Positions 7,020-17,566 are shown, counted from the first letter of the stretch. The stretch: 25,093 nt of DNA from DUPQ01 sp041678685 (GCA_041678685.1 JBAYNV010000011.1:1-25093), one strand, 5' to 3'. Made by a program: numbers and translations. Notes: generated by a model from the sequence alone, not told the origin.

Positions 7020-10000
7020 CTATTTTGACAAAAGGTTGTACAGCACCTGAGCCATGTCCGCTCTGGTCATCGTATTTACCGGCGATAGCTTGTTATTGGA
7101 AATGATTCCCGTATCCGCAAGATAAGCCATTGATTCCTTTGCCCAATCGGCTATTACGGTTGCATCTGTAAAATCAGACAACTGCCTTACCATTGTTCCT
7201 TGCGGCAACTGACTCATTACCTTCATCGTATTATACAAAAGAGTGAACATCTCCTGTTGTGTAACAGCTCTGTCAGGCGCAAATTTATTATTGCCTACTC
7301 CCTTTGTAATTCCCAGTCTTTTTGCTGTCGCGAGATAGTTCGTGTAATATGTGTTTCCGACATCGGTAAAATTGTCCATTGGGTTTGAATCCGGTCCAAT
7401 TCCGTATGCTCTCATCAGCATTACAAGAGCTTCGCTTCTTGTCAGCTTTGCTTGAGGGCTGAAACTGCCATTGCCTGTGCCTTTGGTGATCTCCCTGGCT
7501 GCGATGAATGATACCGCATTGCTGTACGATGCGTCTGGCGCGACATCCTTGAAGGTCACCATATTATAGCCTATGGCATAGTTTGAGAAATGGTTTGTAA
7601 TGAAGGATACAGTGCTTGTAACAGCGTTGTATTTGCAATTAACAACCGTTTCAAGTTTACCATTGGCGTTTATATAGTATATTATGATCGAATTAATATC
7701 CTCTCCCGCTGATGGAGTATAGGGAATGCTTACCGTTACATATCCGCCGAACTGCGAAATCAATGTTTCTCCGCATTTAACTGAGAAATTGTACAAAGGT
7801 CTGTCTCCGATCAGCTCCTGGATCTCAGATGACATAGTCGAGTTATCAAGCTTAGCAGTAGAGATAGCCACATTGCCGGTGGCTTCGGTCAATGTAGCGA
7901 GTGCTTCACTATTAAAGGTAACGGAAGCAAGCGGATTAGAACTGGTGAATCGGTCAATACCTCCATCTGAAGCTCGTTTTAAAGATTCTTGGGGTATAGT
8001 AACTTCCACATTGGTTGCATCAGTCGGTGCCTGAACCTTTATTTCAACTTCCGCCAGCATACCGGCATCATCGCTTCCGGCTGCATTCAAAGCAGTGTCT
8101 ATCGCATTGTTAACTTGATTCAACGTGACTGATGCTGATACGTTTCCGCTTCCTGTTGCAGTTGCATTAGCTGTTACTAAAGCGGTTGCACTGTTATTCC
8201 CGTCATCTTGCGGAATATCACCTTGTCCTGAATCTTCCTTAACAAAACTTGCCGAAGCATTTAAACTCTTTATGACTCCCGTTTCGATACGAACCATGGA
8301 GGTTACGCCGTCGCTCCATATTGCAAAGCGATAACCTACATCCGGAACTGCTTTAACTGAAGTCCCCGAGCTGCCAGAATTAACCGTCTGACGTGTGCTG
8401 CCTGAGATGGTTCCATGCTCTCCTGCGGAATATGTCAGAGTGTAGATCACCGGCGAGAAACTTGCATAAACAGTTTTGTCTGCAGTCACGTTCCTGTCTG
8501 TACGGGGATTATCCACAGATCCATCGCTCCATTTTTCGAAGAGGTACCCATCATCCGGTATAGCTGATACGCTGCTTCCATCTGAACCGTGACTGACTGA
8601 CTGGTTACTTATTCCCGAAACACTTCCATTACCTTCTGAATAATAGCTCAGAGTAAATAAATTTATTGTCCACTGTGCTGTATGCGTCCTATTCTCAGCA
8701 GGTATAGTTCCCGGCAGTACAGGGCTCCAGCCTGTGAATGTATAGCCGGTCTTTGTCGGGTTCACTGGAGCAGTAACTGTTGTTCCATAATCCTGAGTGA
8801 TCACTGTAACGTTACTGCCTCCCGCACTGTCAAATGTTATTGTGTATTGATTTACCGTCCATAAAGCTTTTATTGTCACGTTATTTGCTGGCATTATGTT
8901 TGGTATAACAACATCCCATGCAGCAAAGGTATATCCTGCTCTGGTCGGATTACCTGGAGGAGTGACTGTTGTTCCATAGTCCTGAGTTATAGCGTTAACT
9001 GATGTCCCTCCGGTGCTGTCGAATGCTACCGTGTATTGGTTAATGGTCCACTGCGCAGTATGAGTCGTGTTCTCTGCTGGTACAGTTCCCGGCAGTGCAG
9101 GGTTCCATCCTGCAAATGTGTAGCCGGCCTTTACCGGATCAGCAGAAGGCATAACAGATGTCGCATAATCCTGAGTGATGGCTGTAACATTACTGCCTCC
9201 TGCGCTGTCAAATGTTATTGTGTATTGATTGGGAGTCCATTGTGCGGTATGTGTCTTGTTCTCTCCCGGCATAGTACCTGGCAGTACCGGGCCCCAGCCT
9301 GCAAATGTGTAACCGGTCTTTGTCGGATTCATTGGAGCTGTTACGGTTGTTCCATAATCCTGTGTTATAGCGCTGACTGACGTGCCTCCGTTGCTGTCGA
9401 ATGTTATCGTATACTGGTTAATAGTCCATTGCGCAGTATGTGTCTTGTTTTCTGCAGGCATGGTTCCCGGCAGTGCAGGACTCCAGCCAGCGAATGTATA
9501 ACCGGTCTTTGTCGGGTTCACTGAAGCAGTAAGTACTGTTCCATAATCCTGTGTTACCGGAGCAACTACCGTTCCGCCTGCCGTGTCAAATGTCATCGTG
9601 TACTGGTTAACTGTCCACTGTGCAGTATGTGTAGTGTTTTCTCCCGGCATAGTGCCTGGCAGTGCAGGGCTCCAGCCTGCGAAAGTATAACCGGTCTTTG
9701 TAGGATTGCCTGGAGCTGTTATTGTTGTTCCATAATCCTGTGTCATCGGGTCAACTGCCGTCCCGCTTGTGCTGTCAAATGTTATCGTGTACTGGTTTAT
9801 AGTCCATTGTGCAGTATGCGTCTTGTTTTCTGCCGGCACAGTTCCTGGAAGTGCAGGGCTCCAGCCTGCGAAAGTGTAGCCGGTCTTTGTCGGGTTCGCT
9901 GGAGCAGTAATTGCTGTTCCATAATCCTGAGTGATCGATGTAACATTACTGCCCCCCGCGCTGTCAAAAGTTATCGTATACTGGTTAACTGTCCACTGTG

Positions 10001-13000
10001 CAGTATGTGTAGTGTTTTCTCCCGGCATAGTGCCTGGCAGTGCAGGGCTCCAGCCTGCGAATGTATAACCGGTCTTTGTAGGATTGCCTGGAGCTGTTAT
10101 TGTTGTTCCATAATCCTGCGTTATAGCGCTAACTGACGTGCCTCCAGTGCTGTCGAATGTTATCGCATATTGACCAATAGTCCACTGTGCTGTATGTGTC
10201 TTATTCTCTGCAGGCATAGTTGCTGGCAGTGCAGGGCTCCAACCTGCGAATGTGTAACCGATCTTCGTCGGATTACTTGGTGCAGTTATTACTGTCATAT
10301 AATCCTGAGTAATAGCTGTTACAGTACTGCCTCCCGCACTGTCGAAAGTTATCGTGTATTGATTGGGAGTCCATTGTGCTGTATGTGTAGTGTTTTCTCC
10401 TGGCATAGTTGCTGGCAGTGCAGGGCTCCAGCCTGCGAAAGTATAACCGGTCTTTGTGGGATTGCCAGGAGCTGTTATGGCTGTTCCATAGTCCTGCGTT
10501 ATTGCGCCAACTGACATACCTCCATTGCTGTCGAATGTTATCGTATATTGACCGATTGTCCACTGAGCTGTATGCGTGCTATTCTCAGCAGGCATAGTGG
10601 CTGGCAGTGCCGGACTCCATCCTGCAAATGTATAGCCTGTCTTTGTCGGATTGCCTGGAGCTGTAATTGCTGTTGCATAATCCTGAGTAATAGCTGCTAC
10701 AGTACTGCCTCCCGCGCTATCAAAAGTTATTGTGTATTGATTGGCAGTCCACTGCGCTGTTAGTGTCTTGTTCTCTCCTATCATAGTTTCTGGCAATGCC
10801 GGGCTCCAGCCTGCGAAAGTATAGCCTGTCTTTGTCGGATTGCCTGGAGCAGAGACTGCTGTTCCATAGTCCTGTGTTATAGAACTGACTGATGTGCCTC
10901 CAGTGCTGTCGAATGTTATCGTGTACTGGTTAACTGTCCACTGTGCAGTATGTGTCTTATTTTCTGCCGGTACAGTTCCTGGCAGTACCGGGCTCCAGCC
11001 TGCGAACGTATAACCTGTCTTTGTCGGATTGCCCGGAGCAGTGATTGCCGTTCCATAATTCTGAGTTATAGCGCTGACTGATGTGCCACCATTGCTTTCG
11101 AATGTTATCGTGTACTGGTTAATTGTCCACTGCGCAGTATGTGTTTTGTTTTCTGCCGGCATAGTGGCTGGCAACACCGGGCTCCAGCCTGCGAAAGTAT
11201 AGCCTGTCCTTGTCGGATCTGCCGGTGCCGAAACAGCACTGCTATAAACCACAGACTGCTGATGGATTTCAGTTCCGTCGAAATTTCTAAAGGTAAGAGT
11301 GTAAGAGTTTATTGCATACTGTGCCGTTACATCAAGGTCACTGGTGATATTGCTCATATTCTTATCCCAACCGGTAAAAGTATAACCTGTTCTTGTGGGT
11401 GTTCCCGGAGCTGACGGCGCACTTCCTTCATTAACATTATCTGTTTTTATAACGGTGTTGTCCCAATCCTTGAATGTCACCGTATATATAGGGACAGATG
11501 TCCATTTTGCATGGAGGGTCATATCAGCGTTTATGGTATCTGCACTGAAATTCCATATAGTGTCGTATGATGCTTCCCTATACCAGCCTGTTAGTGCAAA
11601 ACCGGGACGGGGGGCAATTTGCGGTGTACTAATAACAGAACCCGAGATAACATCGATACTTGAAACAAGGCTGCCGCCATGAGAGTCAAATGAAACCGTA
11701 TAAACAGAATCAGTACCGTAATAGCTGCTTTCTCCGGAACCAAAAGTCACATTATTAGCTCCGCAACTGCCGCCGTAATTATACAGGTCAGGATACAAAG
11801 CACCACCGTTGCTGCCATTTGTATTGGAGGCAGCATCACCCGGTCCATAAGCAACTGTATTTGCAGAAAACTGGCTGTCGGATATTACAAGAGAACCACT
11901 CGAGATGAAAATCGCGCCGCCATAACCATTTCCTCCACTGCCGCCATAAGCCCAGCCATCACCGCCTCTGCCTCCGTTTGCTTTATTGCCTTCAAATCTG
12001 CAATTCTTGATTGTCAGCGAGCCGCTTCCCAGATAAATAGCTCCGCCATATCCGCCTCCGCCCCAGCCGCCTCTGTAGCAGCTGACATTATTGCTGCCTA
12101 TTCCACCTCCGCCGGCGCCGCCAATTGCTGAGTTACTGTTGAAATAGATATTATCCAAAGCTACTGTTCCACCTGTAATGTTTAAACTGCCGCCAAAACC
12201 ATGACCTCCGCTATTTCCGGTGGGGTATGCAAATGTACCGTTGTTCCCGGTGGACATACCGTGAGTAAGAACAAGATTTTTAATAGATACTGTTCCGCTT
12301 TCAACCTGAAAGATACGGTATTGATCGTTGCCGCTGATGGTTACAGTAGCTCCCGCACCGTTAACTGCCAGGTCCTTGTTTATTGTTGGCAGCGGGCTTG
12401 ATAATGATATTGTTCCGTTCAAACCGCTTGCGAAAATTATGCTTGATCCCGGCTGGGCGTACTTTACCGCGTGACGAAGCGTCCCGAGGACTTCGGTATC
12501 AGAAAGGCTATTTACGACCCAATCATACGATGTAAACGTTACATTGGTTGTGTCTGATACCAGTATGTTTCCTTTTGTATCCCTTGCTTCATAAGTTACT
12601 GTCTCCGTGTAGCCGTTCATTACGGTAAATGTTGCTTGCCCGTTCGCATCTGTAATTGCAATGGCAGGTGATATTAAGGAATGACCGGAACCTTGGTATA
12701 GAGTGACCGGCTTGCCATTTGCAATATCACCATTGGCAAACTTCAGTGTTACTGTAATAACAGCAGAAGAGCCTGCATTGGCTGTCACAGAAGCCGGATC
12801 GGCTGCTATTTCGGATGAATCCGGATCTGATGACGTGAATGTTACTGATGCTGTCTGTGCAACTGTTATGTTATCGGAAACATCATAAGCATTATATATA
12901 ACTGCCTCCGCTACGGTATTTGTTACCGTGAAGGCGGCAATACCGTTATTATTCGCATAACCGCCGTTTAAGGGCGTTATAACAGAGCTTCCCGTACCCT

Positions 13001-16000
13001 GACTTAATGTGATTTTCTTTCCGGGAGCAGGGTTCCCATTAGCATATTTCAAAGTAACCGTGACGGTTGATTGCTCGATCCCGTCTGATCTGACACTGAT
13101 CGGGCTGACTGTGAGAACAGACTGGCCTGCATCAGCAGGAGCGGGATTATAGTAGCTGAAGCTGTCTGATGCCAGGCTGATACTTTCAACCTGGCATGTT
13201 CCGCTGTATACATATAGGTCTGAATAGAGGCCGGTACCGACGCTGCCGTTTAATGTAACACCGCTGCCTCTTTGACCAACAGTAATTGTATTATTCATAA
13301 AACGGCTGTCGGTAATGCTTAATGTTCCTGAGTAAGCGAAGACAGCTCCGCCGCCGCTGTTCCCACCGTTTCCTCCATAAGTAGATACCCATGAATAAGT
13401 CGCGTTGCCCCCGTTACCGCTGGATGCATTATTGTGATCAAACATACTCCCTGATATATTCAAATTACCTGCAGACATGTATACAGCTCCGCCAAAAGCA
13501 TCACCTCCGCGGCCGCCGTATTGCCCGGAAGAATAAGCACCATCAGTATTACCGTTTCCTCCTTGCCCTCCGATTGCTGAGTTATAACTGAAGGAGATAT
13601 TGATCAGATTTACTGTTCCGCCGGCGACACATAAGCCGCCGCCATAGGCATTTCCTCCATTCTCTCCATTCCAGTTTGTTGCTCCGTTGCCTCCTGCTGC
13701 TTTTCCATGTGCAATAGTCAGATTCCGGATCGATACCGCACCGCTGTCAATATAGAAGACACGATACAGATCGTTTCCGCTTATTATAATGTTAGCACCT
13801 GTTGCATCGATCGTCAGATCCCTGCTTATATTAGGAAGCGAGCTTCCTAATATTATCGTTCCGCTAAGACCGTTTTGAAAATTGATTGTCGCGCCAGCGG
13901 GAGCTGAGCTGACTGCATGACGAAGGGTCCCTGGCGTGTTCGTGTCAGCAAGACTGCTTACGATCCATGCATATGGTTCAAAAGTAACGTCAACGCTTTC
14001 CGGTATGGTATAACCATCGGTTATATTCGAAGCCGTATAGGTCACCGTCTCGGCAATACTGCTTACAACGGTAAAAATCACCTGACCGTTGCTGTTAGTC
14101 GTTTGCGTTAGAGAAGGGGATATCGTTGAATGTCCGGTCCCCTGGTTTAGTGTTACGGTCTTTCCCGGCGCAGGATCCCCATTTACTAATCTTTGCGTTA
14201 CTGTGATAGTGGATATATCGCTGCCATCAGCAGTTGCTGAAGCCGGTTCTGCTGTAAATAAGGATAAATTTATATCGGAGGGCAGGAAATATACCGACGC
14301 TGTCTGTGTCAGTGTAAGGCCGTCAGTTATATCCGAAGCGCTGTAAGTTACCGTCTCGGAATAAATATCTGATACCTGAAAGGTTGCTATGCCGTTTCCG
14401 TCAGTAACAGCAACGGCAGGTGATATGACAGAGCGTCCGCTGCCCTGACTTAAAGATACCTGTTTCCCGCTGCCCACCGTCATACCGCTTACATCCTTCA
14501 GGGTAACGGAGACTGTTGCGGAAGCATTGCCTCCGGAATTTACTTCCGACCAATTAACTGTCACCGATGAGTTTCCGACAACAGCCAAAGCTGCATTACG
14601 GTAACTGTTTCCTCCGGCATCAAAGATAACACCGCTTAATGTGATCGTTCCGCTTTGTTTATAAATATCACGGCCGACAGCACTGCCGGCTGATCCGTTT
14701 CCGTTATCGCCCGTACCTAAGATTCCTGCAGTGATTGTTTCATTGGAAAACCGGATATCGGATATTACATAATTTCCGTTGTTAAGATAGATCGCACCGC
14801 CTTGTCCGTGACCTGCGTTGCCGCCGATCTTTCCGCCAGGATTATTACCTGGTCCGCCGCCGTTACCGCCGTTGCCTCCTGAAGCGCTGTCATTGGAAAA
14901 AGTGCAGTACTGTAAATTAAAGGAACCTGTGTTTATAAAAATCGCTCCGCCAAAGCCGTTGCCGCCATGACCTCCTTGTCCGCCGACTCCCGTGCCGTTG
15001 CCGCCTCTGCCGCCTTGACCCCCAATGGCAGTATTTCCTGAAAAGCTGCTGTTTGAAACAGACAGTGTTCCACTATTAAGATAGATCGCTCCGCCTTCAC
15101 CGTTACCTGCACTACCGCCGTTTCCGCCGTCATCGTAGGTAGCTCCGGGACCTTTCCCGTCACCGCCTTCTCCGCCGTTGCCTCCGATAGCCTGATTATT
15201 TGAAAAACTGACGTTTTCAATTGTTACAGTACCGCCCGTTATGAACATCGCTCCGCCCCTGCCTGTAGCGCCTGGATCGCCGCCATAACCATATCCCGAA
15301 GCGTGATATGTACCGTCCTCGCCATCCGCGCCATTACTTCCTGCAGCTTTACCATTTACAATACTCAGGTTCTTTATGGACACGGTACCGCTTGTTATCT
15401 CAAAAATGCGGTATGTGTTAACCCCGCTTATGGTTACATTTGCGCCAAGTCCGTCAATGACCATATCCTTGCTGATCGCCGGCAGGGAGCTATTTAAATT
15501 AATTGTTCCTGATAGGCCGCTAGCAAATGTAATTGCTGTTCCGGCCGGGGCATTGATTATGGCATGACGCAGCGTACCGGGGAATTCAATATCTGCCAAA
15601 GAACTGACAGACCAGATATATGCTGTAAAATCGACCGCAGCAGTATGTGTAAGCGTCAGGTTGTCGGTCGTGCTTCTTGCGGTATAGGTTACTGTCCCGG
15701 GAATACTGTTCTTTACTGTGAAAAATGCTCTGCCTTCATTGTCGGTAACCGTAATTGCAGGTGTAATCGTTGAAGCTCCGTTTTGGCTTAAAGACACTGA
15801 CTTGCCGCTTCCCACAGTATTGTCATATTTATCCTTAAGCGTAACAGTAATATATGATTCATCACTGCCATTTGCATAGATGCTGGATGGGCTGGCCGTG
15901 ATCGATGAAGTATTGGCATTTGTCAAACCGGGTGTGAAAGACAATGTTAACCGCTGGCTGACCGTCATATTGGCAGATGTGTTCCTTGCAGCTAGAATAA

Positions 16001-17543
16001 CTGTCTCAGCTCGGGTATTACTCACTGTAAAAACCGCCCTGCCGTTGATATCAGTTGAAGCGCTTGAAGGATATATACTAGGGCTGCCGCTTTCTGCATT
16101 CAATGTTACAGTTTCTCCGAATACAGGAAGCCCGATACTATCATTTAAAGTGACTGTAATGGTTGATCCGCCGCTCTCGACAGATATATTTGCCAGGTTC
16201 GATGTGATTGTTGATTCTCCGGCATCAGAACCTCTAAGAGAATAAGTCATACCGGTCGTGAGCCCGTCGGTATCTCCTGTGACATTTCGAAGCCCTATCG
16301 TGCCCTTATTGCAGATTCCATTGGAGTGATGATCGCCGGTATAGCCGTTTTCAAATGCAGGACCTGCGGATAATCCGCCTGTCCCGCCTGAAGCGCTGTT
16401 TCCACTGAAAGTGCTGTTAACGATTTCCACTGTTCCGGACTGATACGAAGCGCTGCCGCTGTAGACAAGATCACCTATATAAATTGCTCCGCCTCTGCCT
16501 ATCCCTCCATCACCGCCATGTCCGCCGAAGTACAAACCGTCTGATCCTGATAGCTGATAATTACTTGAACCGGCGTTACCGCCTACTCCGCCGATAGCGG
16601 TATTACCGGTAAAAGAACTGTTTGAAATGTATAAAGAACCGTTGGTCAGGCAGACAGCTCCGCCGTTGCCTGTTCCACCTTGGCCGCCATCGCCTCCATA
16701 TCCTGCCATGTCCCAGTAAAAGGGCTGTCCGCCATGGTTTCCGCCTGCTCCTCCATTGCCACCAAGATAATAAGCGTTACCGCCGGATGAGCCATTACCG
16801 TTACGGGCACCGCCGTGTCCGCCGCCACCACCGCTGTAATTACCCCAGTTTATTACATCCTCACCATAGTTGTGGTTACCGTTGCCGCCCTCACCGGCTA
16901 TAGAGCCGGGTACCATATCACTGGTGCCGCCGTCGCCGCCGTAACCGTCAGGGCTGGGATTGAATTGCCATCCGTCTCCTCCGCTGCCGCCATGACCCCC
17001 TATCGCGCTATTGTTTGAAAAAGCGATACTGTCAATAACTACGGTCCCTCCTGTTATAAGCATGCCTCCGCCGCCTGCACCTGCACCGCCTCCGCCACCT
17101 CCGCCTCCGCCAAAGCCGTCATATCCATAGTTGCCATCCGCTCCGATGGTTATACCATTTGCTACAGTAAACCCTGAAAGGGATACATCTCCGCTTGTGA
17201 TCTTGAACACACGGCATTGATTATTGCCGCTGATCGTCAGACTTGCAGCACCAGGACCTATGATACTGAGGCTTTTGTCAATTGTAAGCTGGCTGGAAAG
17301 TACGATTGTCCCGGTCAAACCGCTCTGAAAGACAATCGTATCGCCCGACGCAGTATTAATGATCGTGTTGCGCAATGACCCTACTCCGACATCGTTCAGA
17401 TTCACAACAGTCCATATGACACCATCGGTACCGGCATGCACTGTCTGTACCAGTTTATCCGGCAGAATGAGATACAAGCTGAAAAACAGCAGAATAGTTG
17501 CCACAAATCTCTTAATTTTATTAATGCGGATCAGAGTCTTCAT
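7020..17543 (-). CDS. Giant SLH-anchored surface protein with beta-helix, Big and InlB-type repeats
   Basis: This is a 3,507-residue secreted protein. The signal peptide has a basic start, hydrophobic core 14-27 and likely cleavage after VHA (A37). Four homologous glycine-rich right-handed beta-helix modules begin at W44, W644, W1193 and W1675, each opening with a [ST]LR(N/H)(T/A)[IV] segment and carrying many GGxGG loops. Six Big-like Ig domains lie between them (about 445-640, 990-1190, 1475-1672). From 1948 come 16 Flg_new/InlB-type repeats; units 3-16 (2081-2962) are uniform 63-mers. Two divergent InlB-like repeats (2963-3103), a linker domain (3104-3327) and three SLH domains (about 3328-3507; motif variants TRSE, TQQE, TRAD) follow. 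SLH domains bind pyruvylated cell-wall polymer, so the fibre should be attached at its C-terminus with beta-helices distal. Start has AGGGGT 8 nt upstream. Adhesion or carbohydrate binding is inferred; no enzyme motif was recognised. Confidence 0.93.
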   Translation of the reverse strand: MKTLIRINKIKRFVATILLFFSLYLILPDKLVQTVHAGTDGVIWTVVNLNDVGVGSLRNTIINTASGDTIVFQSGLTGTIVLSSQLTIDKSLSIIGPGAASLTISGNNQCRVFKITSGDVSLSGFTVANGITIGADGNYGYDGFGGGGGGGGGAGAGGGGMLITGGTVVIDSIAFSNNSAIGGHGGSGGDGWQFNPSPDGYGGDGGTSDMVPGSIAGEGGNGNHNYGEDVINWGNYSGGGGGHGGARNGNGSSGGNAYYLGGNGGAGGNHGGQPFYWDMAGYGGDGGQGGTGNGGAVCLTNGSLYISNSSFTGNTAIGGVGGNAGSSNYQLSGSDGLYFGGHGGDGGIGRGGAIYIGDLVYSGSASYQSGTVEIVNSTFSGNSASGGTGGLSAGPAFENGYTGDHHSNGICNKGTIGLRNVTGDTDGLTTGMTYSLRGSDAGESTITSNLANISVESGGSTITVTLNDSIGLPVFGETVTLNAESGSPSIYPSSASTDINGRAVFTVSNTRAETVILAARNTSANMTVSQRLTLSFTPGLTNANTSSITASPSSIYANGSDESYITVTLKDKYDNTVGSGKSVSLSQNGASTITPAITVTDNEGRAFFTVKNSIPGTVTYTARSTTDNLTLTHTAAVDFTAYIWSVSSLADIEFPGTLRHAIINAPAGTAITFASGLSGTINLNSSLPAISKDMVIDGLGANVTISGVNTYRIFEITSGTVSIKNLSIVNGKAAGSNGADGEDGTYHASGYGYGGDPGATGRGGAMFITGGTVTIENVSFSNNQAIGGNGGEGGDGKGPGATYDDGGNGGSAGNGEGGAIYLNSGTLSVSNSSFSGNTAIGGQGGRGGNGTGVGGQGGHGGNGFGGAIFINTGSFNLQYCTFSNDSASGGNGGNGGGPGNNPGGKIGGNAGHGQGGAIYLNNGNYVISDIRFSNETITAGILGTGDNGNGSAGSAVGRDIYKQSGTITLSGVIFDAGGNSYRNAALAVVGNSSVTVNWSEVNSGGNASATVSVTLKDVSGMTVGSGKQVSLSQGSGRSVISPAVAVTDGNGIATFQVSDIYSETVTYSASDITDGLTLTQTASVYFLPSDINLSLFTAEPASATADGSDISTITVTQRLVNGDPAPGKTVTLNQGTGHSTISPSLTQTTNSNGQVIFTVVSSIAETVTYTASNITDGYTIPESVDVTFEPYAWIVSSLADTNTPGTLRHAVSSAPAGATINFQNGLSGTIILGSSLPNISRDLTIDATGANIIISGNDLYRVFYIDSGAVSIRNLTIAHGKAAGGNGATNWNGENGGNAYGGGLCVAGGTVNLINISFSYNSAIGGQGGNGNTDGAYSSGQYGGRGGDAFGGAVYMSAGNLNISGSMFDHNNASSGNGGNATYSWVSTYGGNGGNSGGGAVFAYSGTLSITDSRFMNNTITVGQRGSGVTLNGSVGTGLYSDLYVYSGTCQVESISLASDSFSYYNPAPADAGQSVLTVSPISVRSDGIEQSTVTVTLKYANGNPAPGKKITLSQGTGSSVITPLNGGYANNNGIAAFTVTNTVAEAVIYNAYDVSDNITVAQTASVTFTSSDPDSSEIAADPASVTANAGSSAVITVTLKFANGDIANGKPVTLYQGSGHSLISPAIAITDANGQATFTVMNGYTETVTYEARDTKGNILVSDTTNVTFTSYDWVVNSLSDTEVLGTLRHAVKYAQPGSSIIFASGLNGTISLSSPLPTINKDLAVNGAGATVTISGNDQYRIFQVESGTVSIKNLVLTHGMSTGNNGTFAYPTGNSGGHGFGGSLNITGGTVALDNIYFNSNSAIGGAGGGGIGSNNVSCYRGGWGGGGYGGAIYLGSGSLTIKNCRFEGNKANGGRGGDGWAYGGSGGNGYGGAIFISSGSLVISDSQFSANTVAYGPGDAASNTNGSNGGALYPDLYNYGGSCGANNVTFGSGESSYYGTDSVYTVSFDSHGGSLVSSIDVISGSVISTPQIAPRPGFALTGWYREASYDTIWNFSADTINADMTLHAKWTSVPIYTVTFKDWDNTVIKTDNVNEGSAPSAPGTPTRTGYTFTGWDKNMSNITSDLDVTAQYAINSYTLTFRNFDGTEIHQQSVVYSSAVSAPADPTRTGYTFAGWSPVLPATMPAENKTHTAQWTINQYTITFESNGGTSVSAITQNYGTAITAPGNPTKTGYTFAGWSPVLPGTVPAENKTHTAQWTVNQYTITFDSTGGTSVSSITQDYGTAVSAPGNPTKTGYTFAGWSPALPETMIGENKTLTAQWTANQYTITFDSAGGSTVAAITQDYATAITAPGNPTKTGYTFAGWSPALPATMPAENSTHTAQWTIGQYTITFDSNGGMSVGAITQDYGTAITAPGNPTKTGYTFAGWSPALPATMPGENTTHTAQWTPNQYTITFDSAGGSTVTAITQDYMTVITAPSNPTKIGYTFAGWSPALPATMPAENKTHTAQWTIGQYAITFDSTGGTSVSAITQDYGTTITAPGNPTKTGYTFAGWSPALPGTMPGENTTHTAQWTVNQYTITFDSAGGSNVTSITQDYGTAITAPANPTKTGYTFAGWSPALPGTVPAENKTHTAQWTINQYTITFDSTSGTAVDPMTQDYGTTITAPGNPTKTGYTFAGWSPALPGTMPGENTTHTAQWTVNQYTMTFDTAGGTVVAPVTQDYGTVLTASVNPTKTGYTFAGWSPALPGTMPAENKTHTAQWTINQYTITFDSNGGTSVSAITQDYGTTVTAPMNPTKTGYTFAGWGPVLPGTMPGENKTHTAQWTPNQYTITFDSAGGSNVTAITQDYATSVMPSADPVKAGYTFAGWNPALPGTVPAENTTHTAQWTINQYTVAFDSTGGTSVNAITQDYGTTVTPPGNPTRAGYTFAAWDVVIPNIMPANNVTIKALWTVNQYTITFDSAGGSNVTVITQDYGTTVTAPVNPTKTGYTFTGWSPVLPGTIPAENRTHTAQWTINLFTLSYYSEGNGSVSGISNQSVSHGSDGSSVSAIPDDGYLFEKWSDGSVDNPRTDRNVTADKTVYASFSPVIYTLTYSAGEHGTISGSTRQTVNSGSSGTSVKAVPDVGYRFAIWSDGVTSMVRIETGVIKSLNASASFVKEDSGQGDIPQDDGNNSATALVTANATATGSGNVSASVTLNQVNNAIDTALNAAGSDDAGMLAEVEIKVQAPTDATNVEVTIPQESLKRASDGGIDRFTSSNPLASVTFNSEALATLTEATGNVAISTAKLDNSTMSSEIQELIGDRPLYNFSVKCGETLISQFGGYVTVSIPYTPSAGEDINSIIIYYINANGKLETVVNCKYNAVTSTVSFITNHFSNYAIGYNMVTFKDVAPDASYSNAVSFIAAREITKGTGNGSFSPQAKLTRSEALVMLMRAYGIGPDSNPMDNFTDVGNTYYTNYLATAKRLGITKGVGNNKFAPDRAVTQQEMFTLLYNTMKVMSQLPQGTMVRQLSDFTDATVIADWAKESMAYLADTGIISNNKLSPVNTMTRADMAQVLYNLLSK
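8658..11303 (-). repeat. Tandem array of fourteen 189-bp coding repeats
   Basis: Fourteen consecutive units of exactly 189 bp (63 residues) lie within the giant surface protein (residues 2081-2962). The unit consensus begins YTITFDS and contains TQDYGT, NPTKTGYTFAGWSP and ENKTHTAQWT. Two more divergent units precede it (11304-11702) and two longer InlB-like units follow (about 8229-8657). Units 5-16 alternate between two subtypes, giving a 378-bp higher-order period. Such near-identical repeats are prone to unequal crossing-over and to assembly collapse, so copy number may differ between strains or assemblies. Confidence 0.95.
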
Positions 17544-17566
17544 AATTTTCTACCCCTTCTTACAAC

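Noticed and set aside
8658..11303. CRISPR-like or non-coding satellite array
   Set aside because: The period is a constant 189 bp with no spacers and stays in one open reading frame encoding InlB/Flg_new-type repeats.
8682..16903. Numerous + strand open frames opposite the giant gene, some with repeated Cys-rich sequence
   Set aside because: They are antisense shadows of the repeated and glycine-rich minus-strand code; they lack consistent ribosome binding sites and recognisable domains.
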